A stretch of DNA of 64,000 nucleotides from Pseudomonadota bacterium (GTDB lineage Bacteria; Pseudomonadota; Alphaproteobacteria; Acetobacterales; Acetobacteraceae). Position numbers and translations under genes: made by a program. Under the pieces are notes generated by a model. The model made no database searches, was not told the DNA's origin, and worked only from the letters and a program-made list of their open reading frames with translations. Positions 57,881 through 64,000 of this stretch are shown in pieces; positions within the stretch are counted from its first letter, which is position 1, and every line of letters starts with the position of its first letter. The DNA lies in NCBI GenBank assembly GCA_021818425.1, contig JAKAEC010000003.1, positions 1 through 64,000 of the forward strand, read 5' to 3'.

Positions 57881-58930
57881 ATGCGCATTGCTCAAATCGC
57901 TCCTCTCCACGAGGCGGTACCGCCAAAGCTCTACGGAGGGACGGAGCGGGTTGTATCCTATCTAACCGAAGAGTTAGTCGACATGGGCCACGATGTGACG
58001 CTCTTCGCCAGCGGAGACTCGATCACGAAGGCCAAGCTTAAAGCCGCCTGGCCGCAAGCCTTGCGGCTGGACCCCAGCCTACGCGACCGGTTGGCCCCAC
58101 AGTTCCTTCTACTGGAAAAAGTGTATGAACACGCACATGAGTTCGACGTTCTGCATTTCCACATTGATTATTTTCCTGCCTCTCTCTTCTCCCGACAAAA
58201 CACGCCCTTCCTCACCACGCTGCACGGACGGCTTGATCTGCCTGAGCTTGGCCCGGTGTACGGTAACCTGCCGCCGCAGAACATCGTAGCAATTTCAGAG
58301 TCACAGAGCCGACCGCTGCGGGAGGCAAATTTTATTGCCACCATACATCATGGTTTGCCTGTTAACCTGCTATGTCCTCAGCCCGTACCTCAGGACTATG
58401 TCGCCTTCCTCGGTCGTATTTGTCCTGAAAAGCGCGCCGATCGCGCTATCCGTATCGCGCGGCAGGCCGGCGTTCGCCTGAAGCTCGCGGCAAAGATTGA
58501 TGCTGTTGATGCCGACTATCATGCCCAGGTGATTGCCCCCATGCTTGGCCCCGACGCCGAGCTGATTGGTGAAATTTCAGACCGTGAGAAATCGTCTTTC
58601 CTATCCGGCGCCAAAGCATTACTGATGCCGATCGATTGGCCGGAGCCGTTCGGCTTGGTGATGATTGAAGCCATGGCCTGCGGTACGCCAGTAATCGCCT
58701 ATGATCATGGCTCCGTTCCCGAAATTATCGAAGATGGAGTCACCGGCTTTATTGTTAAGAACGAGCAGGAAGCTGTAGCTGCGCTGAAGAAGGCTGAGGA
58801 ATTGAATCGCAAGCTCATCCGTCAGCGTTTCGAGGTTCGCTTCTCGGCCCGCAGAATGGCACAGGATTATGTCAAGACCTATGAATCTCTGCTCGCCATA
58901 GGTCGGCCTAAGCTACGTTTGGTACAATAA
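57881..58930 (+). CDS. Glycosyltransferase family 4
   Basis: Cytosolic retaining glycosyltransferase of the GT-B fold, 349 residues. The N-terminal acceptor half starts 'IAQIAPLHEAVPPKLYGGTERVVSYL' with 'HFHIDYFP'. The C-terminal nucleotide-sugar half includes 'FLGRICPEKRADRAIRIA' and the EX7E-type 'EPFGLVMIEAMACGTPVIAYDHGSVPEIIEDG'. This group is widespread, often next to stress or trehalose genes, and its acceptor is not known. SD is AGGACAGGAC near the ATG at 57881. It has a strong terminator. Confidence 0.92.
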   Translation: MRIAQIAPLHEAVPPKLYGGTERVVSYLTEELVDMGHDVTLFASGDSITKAKLKAAWPQALRLDPSLRDRLAPQFLLLEKVYEHAHEFDVLHFHIDYFPASLFSRQNTPFLTTLHGRLDLPELGPVYGNLPPQNIVAISESQSRPLREANFIATIHHGLPVNLLCPQPVPQDYVAFLGRICPEKRADRAIRIARQAGVRLKLAAKIDAVDADYHAQVIAPMLGPDAELIGEISDREKSSFLSGAKALLMPIDWPEPFGLVMIEAMACGTPVIAYDHGSVPEIIEDGVTGFIVKNEQEAVAALKKAEELNRKLIRQRFEVRFSARRMAQDYVKTYESLLAIGRPKLRLVQ

Positions 58931-58937
58931 ATTCAAA

Positions 58938-58970
58938 GAACTGGCGGCCTCGGGCCGCCAGTTCTTCTTC
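58938..58970 (+). terminator. Terminator after the GT4 gene
   Basis: Perfect 12-bp stem GAACTGGCGGCC / GGCCGCCAGTTC with loop TCG, followed by TTCTTC. It sits 8 bp after the stop. Confidence 0.88.
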
Positions 58971-60159
58971 GGGAACCCCGATCTAATAACTCATTTTCCT
59001 AATTTCAGGATTCAGATTCTCTAATGCATAAGCACGTTCTCAAATATATCTAGTAATAGCAAAACAGCCGGTCATAAAGATTTTTTATCACCCTTGCGAA
59101 GGAAGCAGTGCGTGAGCTGTGCGCATTCTCTTTAAAACGAGATACCGAACGAGTTGAACTCGACCAAACAAAATCAAGAAGCGTTTAAACTCAAAACCTG
59201 CATGTCGCGGCCATGTCTTCATAACCTCTTCTTAAACAACACAATTTTTGATGTTGTGTATAATGGCAAATCGAATCGGCGTTCAGATTATAATGTTGGG
59301 CAATGCTTCCTAGCTGCGCTGTGCAGAAATAATCATGGATTAGGTGGCTTGAATAAACGGAAAGTACCACATCAAGCAGATGCCACCGCAAATGAACCGC
59401 CGGCCATTGCTGATCGCCCATCCAAAATTCCGCCGACGCATCTGCACACGTCAGTTCCCGGGACGTAATCTGCATATTATCATCGATGAATAAAAATACG
59501 TTGAAATCCAAAACTTTCAGATGCACGCTCAGCATCCGTTCAATCAGCGTAACGCATTTACACAGAATGCCAAGAATGAACACTGGCTACGGGCTGCTTA
59601 TGCACAAAGGGGCAGTTGTAATCTTCGCCAAACGATACTGGATGAATAGCACTAGCAACAACGCCATCGTACCAGCTGCCAATTCGGTGGGTCAATTGCA
59701 TCCGCACAGTCCCACCGCAGGTCTCTAGTCCGCCTCGAAACAGGCGGACGTCTCCTCATAACTGCAAACTTAATCGAGCCCTCTCGGACGACCATAGCCT
59801 GAGCCAACCTGTCCTCGGCTAACTAAGAGTCTCCATTGCGCTTCAGCCACAAGAACACGATTATGCGCTTGATCTGCGCACAGACTGGTTGCCCGGAAAA
59901 ACCACCTCCGCTGCATCCAGCAATTCCAAGGCGCGGTTCACAGACTTCTTCAGCGTCGCCGCACGACGGGCCAACACCTCGACCCACGTCCGCTGCGGCT
60001 CAAGAAGATTGCTCGCCTGAAACCGACTCAAAATGACGAAACCAAGCTCACAGCAACCCACGCACTGCTGGCCGGAGCGACAAGCGCAAAGACAAACACC
60101 AAGTATTGGAGCAATTGTGACGAACTCCACCTTGGTCAACTAGCTAAGATATAATCGCG
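58971..60159. other. Gene-free stretch of about 1.2 kb
   Basis: No supported gene. Some frames look protein-like for short spans (plus 'PLLIAHPKFRRRICTRQFPGRNLHIIIDE' around 59400; minus 59861-60139 ending 'LARRAATLKKSVNRALELLDAAEVV'), but breaks, lack of starts and no recognisable family argue for debris of decayed genes. No tRNA or clear repeat was seen. Confidence 0.45.
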
Positions 60160-60570
60160 CTACCGCCCAACCCAGGATGGCGGATCGCTGGCAGGAAACG
60201 TACCCTTCCCGGTTTCATCAACGATATCCAACTTACCTACTGCGCCATGCCGAATCGGCGGCCTAAATTGCACAAGGCACTTCACCCCATCCGCATCGGT
60301 AATTTCTATACCCCGCAGTTGCCCTTCTTCATTGTCAGCATAGGCCAGCTTCGGATTATGGATGATATGCTCAAGCGCCGTCAGCATGATGACAAGAATA
60401 TCGTTCTTTTTGTCATAACTAATGCCGTTAAGACGCTGCCACTCTACCTCAACCTGGCTGCCAAGCTTCAAGGAGGATATCCTGACCTCTGCCTGTACGC
60501 CTTTCAAAACCTTGGACAGCTGGTCAAAATACGCCGCCCAACCGGCCTTGCCCACTTGCTCCGTGCCCAT
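60160..60570 (-). CDS. DUF5335 family protein
   Basis: About 136 residues of unknown function. It has the family plan: an N-terminal 'GWAAYFDQLSKVLKGVQAEV', a middle region resembling a substrate-independent beta barrel ('LNGISYDKKNDILVIMLTALEHIIHNP'), and a C-terminal 'GTFPASDPPSW' motif found at the end of many short proteobacterial stress-type proteins. Context gives no partner: it is isolated between gene-free stretches. Cytosolic, as no signal or helix is visible. Confidence 0.78.
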   Translation of the reverse strand: MGTEQVGKAGWAAYFDQLSKVLKGVQAEVRISSLKLGSQVEVEWQRLNGISYDKKNDILVIMLTALEHIIHNPKLAYADNEEGQLRGIEITDADGVKCLVQFRPPIRHGAVGKLDIVDETGKGTFPASDPPSWVGR

Positions 60571-61066
60571 TTTGGTTCCCCTTCCTGTAAAACCAGGTCT
60601 GGATGGCTAGAGCCGAATGACATAAGACGAATACTCATCTTATGTCTGAATCCGCCTCTGAGTTATAAATATAGGGCGATTTGGACGTCCGCGGGCCCGG
60701 CCAAGGGGGGGCTCGGCAGACGTTATCGCACTCTAAGAGGTAATACGTCGCGTTGCGCTTTCCAGGGGCATTGAGATTGCCCTACAGTTGGTTTCTGCTC
60801 GGCGCTTTTCAGCAACAGAGTACAAGGCCAACTTGTGCACCACCGCGAACGTGGGGCACAGCATAACACAGCTACCCCGCCGGTGCTGCTCATACGTTCG
60901 TGCCGAATTATTGCGGCGAGCAAGGCTTCCGCCATCAGGATTACGGCCGTATCCATGGCACGGGTATGGCTCTGGCAGATGGCCTGAAGCACAAACGCCG
61001 CCCCGCCAGAGCGGCAGGCAGCTTGTAAGCAGTCTGAGAGCGCCGTAAGGCGCCGTTGTTTTGTTT
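60571..61066. other. Gene-free stretch between DUF5335 gene and clpA
   Basis: About 500 bp. Short ORFs on both strands overlap without recognisable motifs. A G7 run lies near 60705, and a short GC-rich hairpin (GCGCC-TTAC-GGCGC, near 61043-61056) could weakly terminate clpA. Promoter of the DUF5335 gene is expected near 60600. Confidence 0.4.
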
Positions 61067-63409
61067 TTAATGTGCCTCTTCTGGTGCCTTCTCGTCGTCG
61101 CCATCACCCTCAGATTCGGGCTTGGGCAAAGCCAAAGCTGGCGCTTCTGAGATGTCGAAGGCTAGCTTGCCATCCTTCAGGCTCACCCTCACCGCACCAC
61201 CCTTCACCAGCTTGCCGAACAGCAATTCCTCGGCCAGCGGCTTTTTGATGAACTCCTGGATTACCCTTCCCAGCGGCCGCGCGCCATAAAGCGGCTCATA
61301 ACCACGCTCGGCTAGGAACTCCTTGGCAGCAGAAGAAAGCTCGATGGTGACGTTGCGATCAGCCAACTGCGCTTCCAGCTGCATCACGAATTTCTCCACC
61401 ACGCGGCCCACGATCTCCGGCGTCAGTGCCGCGAAGGGGATGATCGCATCCAACCGATTCCGGAATTCTGGGGTAAACAGCTTCTTCACAGCGTCCTCGT
61501 CCTCGCCCACCCGCATTTGCTTGCCAAAGCCAATGCCGGGCTTTTGCATGTCTGCTGCACCGGCATTAGTGGTCATGATGAGAATCACGTTACGAAAATC
61601 TACCTGCTTACCGTTATGGTCGGTCAGCTTTCCATGATCCATGATCTGCAGCAGTATGTTGAACAGATCCGGATGCGCCTTCTCAATCTCATCCAGTAGC
61701 AACACGCAATGCGGGTGCTGGTCGATGGCGTCCGTTAGCATACCCCCCTGATCGAACCCGACGTAGCCAGGCGGGGCACCAATTAGACGCGAAACCGAGT
61801 GTCGCTCCATATACTCAGACATATCGAAGCGCGTCAGTTCGATGCCTAGCGTGCTGGCCAACTGCCTCGCCACCTCGGTCTTGCCAACACCGGTCGGGCC
61901 GGAAAATAAATAGTTGCCAATCGGCTTTTCCGGGTCGCGCAAGCCGGCGCGAGAAAGCTTCATCGCGGCCGACAGCGCCTCGATTGCGGTGTTCTGCCCG
62001 AATACCATCGCCTTCAAATCGCGCTCCAGGTGGCGCAAAACCTCCTTGTCGTCGGTGGAAACCGATTTGGGCGGGATTCGCGCGATCTTGGAAACCATGT
62101 CCTCTACATCCTTCAAGGTCACGGTCTTACGACGCTTGTTCTCTGGCAACAGCATCCGCGCAGCACCCGCTTCATCGATTACGTCGATCGCTTTGTCCGG
62201 CAGTTTGCGGTCGTTGATGTACTTGGCCGAGAGCTCCACTGCGGCGCGGATGGCATCGTCTGTGTAGCGCACCTTGTGATGCTTCTCATATGCAGTCTTG
62301 AGCCCGCGCAAAATCTTCACTGTATCCTCGATCGATGGCTCATTCACATCGATCTTCTGGAAACGCCGTACTAGAGCACGATCTTTCTCAAAGTAATTAC
62401 GGAACTCCTTGTAGGTGGTGGAACCGATGCAACGCAACGTGCCCTGGGCAAGGGCAGGCTTCAGCAGGTTGGAGGCATCCATTGCCCCACCGGAAGTAGC
62501 ACCGGCGCCGATCACCGTATGGATCTCATCGATGAACAGGATAGAACCAGGATTGGCCTCCATCTCAGTCACGACCGCCTTCAACCTCTCTTCGAAATCG
62601 CCTCGGTAGCGCGTACCGGCCAGCAACGCTCCCATATCCAGCGCATAAATGGTGGCGTCCAGAAGCACCTCTGGCACATCAGCGTCAATGATGCGCTTCG
62701 CCAGCCCTTCGGCGATGGCGGTCTTGCCTACGCCAGGGTCACCCACATAAAGCGGGTTGTTCTTGGTACGACGGCAAAGAATTTGGATCGTTCGCTCAAT
62801 CTCGTGCTCGCGTCCGATCAGTGGGTCGATTTTCCCTTCCTTAGCCTTCTTGTTGAGGTTGATACAGTAGGTAGAAAGCGCATCCTGCCCGCGCTTGGCG
62901 TTACTCTTCTCCTCGCGCTCACCTGCTTCGTGCGACTCGGCCGAGCCAGCAGGCGGGCGCGGCGCGGACTTGCCTGGGCTCTTAGCGATGCCATGGGAGA
63001 TAAAATTCACTGCATCCAGTCGGGTCATGTCCTGCAACTGCAGAAAATACACGGCATGGCTCTCACGTTCAGAGAACAACGCCACAAGCACATTCGCACC
63101 CGTTACCTCATCCCGCCCCGACGACTGCACATGAATGGCTGCGCGCTGCACTACCCGCTGAAACCCGGCAGTGGGCTTAGGATCCCCGCCCCGATCGGTC
63201 GCAAGGCCCGCCAGATCCTTGTCCAGAAACTCGGTTAGATCCTTCTTAAGCTTCTCAATATCCACTCCGCAGGCGCGCAACACCGTCAGCGCGTCCGGAT
63301 CGTCCACGAGTCCGAGCAATAAGTGCTCAAGTGTGGCATATTCATGTTTCCGGTCGGCGGCCAAGGACAGGGCACGATGGAGAGTCTGTTCTAGGTTGCG
63401 AGACAGCAT
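61067..63409 (-). CDS. clpA: ATP-dependent Clp protease ATP-binding subunit ClpA
   Basis: AAA+ unfoldase that feeds substrates to ClpP, including N-degron proteins delivered by ClpS. About 780 residues. The N-domain ('[33 protein letters not shown]') precedes AAA-1 ('[13 protein letters not shown]', '[14 protein letters not shown]') and AAA-2 ('[14 protein letters not shown]', '[13 protein letters not shown]'). The absence of the long middle coiled coil rules out ClpB. A ClpP-contact loop should lie in AAA-2. I start at ATG 63409 rather than the track's 63451. clpS lies about 150 bp upstream on the same strand. Confidence 0.97.
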   Translation of the reverse strand: MLSRNLEQTLHRALSLAADRKHEYATLEHLLLGLVDDPDALTVLRACGVDIEKLKKDLTEFLDKDLAGLATDRGGDPKPTAGFQRVVQRAAIHVQSSGRDEVTGANVLVALFSERESHAVYFLQLQDMTRLDAVNFISHGIAKSPGKSAPRPPAGSAESHEAGEREEKSNAKRGQDALSTYCINLNKKAKEGKIDPLIGREHEIERTIQILCRRTKNNPLYVGDPGVGKTAIAEGLAKRIIDADVPEVLLDATIYALDMGALLAGTRYRGDFEERLKAVVTEMEANPGSILFIDEIHTVIGAGATSGGAMDASNLLKPALAQGTLRCIGSTTYKEFRNYFEKDRALVRRFQKIDVNEPSIEDTVKILRGLKTAYEKHHKVRYTDDAIRAAVELSAKYINDRKLPDKAIDVIDEAGAARMLLPENKRRKTVTLKDVEDMVSKIARIPPKSVSTDDKEVLRHLERDLKAMVFGQNTAIEALSAAMKLSRAGLRDPEKPIGNYLFSGPTGVGKTEVARQLASTLGIELTRFDMSEYMERHSVSRLIGAPPGYVGFDQGGMLTDAIDQHPHCVLLLDEIEKAHPDLFNILLQIMDHGKLTDHNGKQVDFRNVILIMTTNAGAADMQKPGIGFGKQMRVGEDEDAVKKLFTPEFRNRLDAIIPFAALTPEIVGRVVEKFVMQLEAQLADRNVTIELSSAAKEFLAERGYEPLYGARPLGRVIQEFIKKPLAEELLFGKLVKGGAVRVSLKDGKLAFDISEAPALALPKPESEGDGDDEKAPEEAH

Positions 63410-63559
63410 GGATTCAAACCGTTCCTTCACGCCGAAACCCGGCGCTCTCATTTCCGGACATTCTATCTGCCTGTCCTGCTGGCATCCTCATGGCCGAGCC
63501 CGCTATCGTAGCCCTGAACCGTATACTCTTAGATGGGGCGGCAATCGTAAAATAAAGTG

Positions 63560-63889
63560 TCATTCTTTCTCAATCGTGCATTGCAGCGGATGCTGGTTCT
63601 GCCGGGCCAAGTCCATCACCTGGGTCACTTTTGTCTCGGCCACTTCGTATGTGTAAACACCACAAACTCCCACCCCCCGACGATGAACATGCAACATGAT
63701 TTGAGTTGCTTGGTCGCGCGACTTCTGGAAGAAACGCTCCAACACGTGCACCACAAACTCCATCGGCGTATAGTCGTCGTTTAGCATCAGAACCTTATAC
63801 ATCGTGGGCTTGCGCGTCTTCGGGCGTGGCTTCACTACCACGCCTGCATTCGGCCCCTCCGATCCCTTGCGTTTATCGTTCTCATTCAT
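63560..63889 (-). CDS. clpS: ClpS adaptor protein
   Basis: N-recognin that delivers proteins with N-end-rule residues to ClpA. 109 residues. The binding pocket region is '[24 protein letters not shown]', and '[27 protein letters not shown]' follows, both as in the family. A flexible N-terminal extension ('[16 protein letters not shown]') precedes. The start overlaps the end of the upstream gene by ATGA, so translation is coupled. The downstream gene is clpA. Confidence 0.96.
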   Translation of the reverse strand: MNENDKRKGSEGPNAGVVVKPRPKTRKPTMYKVLMLNDDYTPMEFVVHVLERFFQKSRDQATQIMLHVHRRGVGVCGVYTYEVAETKVTQVMDLARQNQHPLQCTIEKE

Positions 63890-63999
63890 TCATCGAACAC
63901 CTTCAGCAAACGCCACCTTGCAGCATGCGCCCGCTCCGACCAAGCCACAGCGCCCTGGAAATATCCCGTCCATAGCGCAAAGTGATCGCCAAGGCCCAC
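63886..63999 (-). CDS. C-terminal end of an unknown gene, cut by window edge
   Basis: On the minus strand a frame open from the window edge ends '[34 protein letters not shown]' and then TGA, overlapping clpS by four bases (ATGA). This overlap and the uninterrupted codons argue that it is a real gene whose beginning lies outside the window. 37 residues are visible and no family can be recognised. The ORF track misses it because no start codon is present. Confidence 0.6.
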   Translation of the reverse strand: MGLGDHFALWTGYFQGAVAWSERAHAARWRLLKVFDE

Positions 64000-64000
64000 C

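Noticed and set aside
59191-59583. 130-aa minus-strand ORF as a gene
   Set aside because: No recognisable motif, no good Shine-Dalgarno, and protein-like pieces on the opposite strand in the same stretch.
60723-60992. 89-aa minus-strand ORF between DUF5335 gene and clpA
   Set aside because: Overlapping ORFs on both strands, many Cys/Trp/Arg residues typical of shadow frames and no family motif.

Overview
The window reads as chromosomal DNA of an alphaproteobacterium, most likely of the family Acetobacteraceae. Support comes from the protein sequences, an alphaproteobacterial LexA site (GAAC-N7-GAAC) upstream of recA, the recA-alaS and clpS-clpA pairs, and a GC-rich background. The genus cannot be fixed by eye. 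Coding is dense, but decay is visible in several places: two transposase remnants, a gutted copper ATPase, a frameshifted glycosyltransferase, a truncated response regulator and an AT-rich island with gene debris.

Layout. 1-10 kb: the tip of an IS1595-like transposase gene, rnd and aspS (divergent), pstB-phoU-phoB behind a PHO-box-like repeat, a receiver-only response regulator, a sulfotransferase, then an alpha/beta hydrolase and a FAD oxidoreductase. 10-18 kb: a secreted YncE-like propeller, a sterol desaturase family protein, argG, then SOS-controlled recA and alaS. 18-25.5 kb (minus strand): a GT2 glycosyltransferase split by a frameshift, a DUF2142 membrane protein, a solitary fusA, a CinA-type molybdopterin-binding protein, and a GNAT-NUDIX fusion. 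25.5-33.8 kb (plus strand): the tightly packed run proA-nadD-rsfS-rlmH-gpmI-envC-like-ctpA-rppH-dienelactone hydrolase, with several overlapping stop/start junctions that use unusual start codons. 33.9-38.3 kb: a patatin-like phospholipase, parE, an HU protein, tRNA-Phe and tRNA-Thr.

38.3-40.6 kb has no intact gene and includes about 0.8 kb of very AT-rich DNA. 40.6-54.6 kb: mtnP, an RhlE-type helicase, a large GH17-GT2 NdvB-like glucan synthase, a CNNM/CorC-type protein, an orphan ParB-like protein, a cysteine synthase and a rhodanese (divergent), a decayed IS481-type transposase gene, mscS, a TrmA/RlmD-type methyltransferase and a second DEAD-box helicase. 54.7-56 kb: a copper module with cueR and copZ intact but copA reduced to a remnant. 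56-64 kb: an ABC exporter, a GT4 glycosyltransferase, a DUF5335 protein, clpA, clpS, and the end of one more gene.

Functional themes are translation and ribosome biology (aspS, alaS, fusA, rsfS, rlmH, RNA methyltransferase, two helicases), phosphate sensing, DNA repair and topology (recA, parE, HU, MutT-like domain), NAD, proline, arginine and cysteine synthesis, cell-envelope work (EnvC-like factor, CtpA, NdvB-like synthase, glycosyltransferases), proteolysis (ClpA/ClpS) and copper defence in decline. I found no CRISPR array, prophage, rRNA operon or clear defence system. All assignments come from reading the sequence, without database searches.
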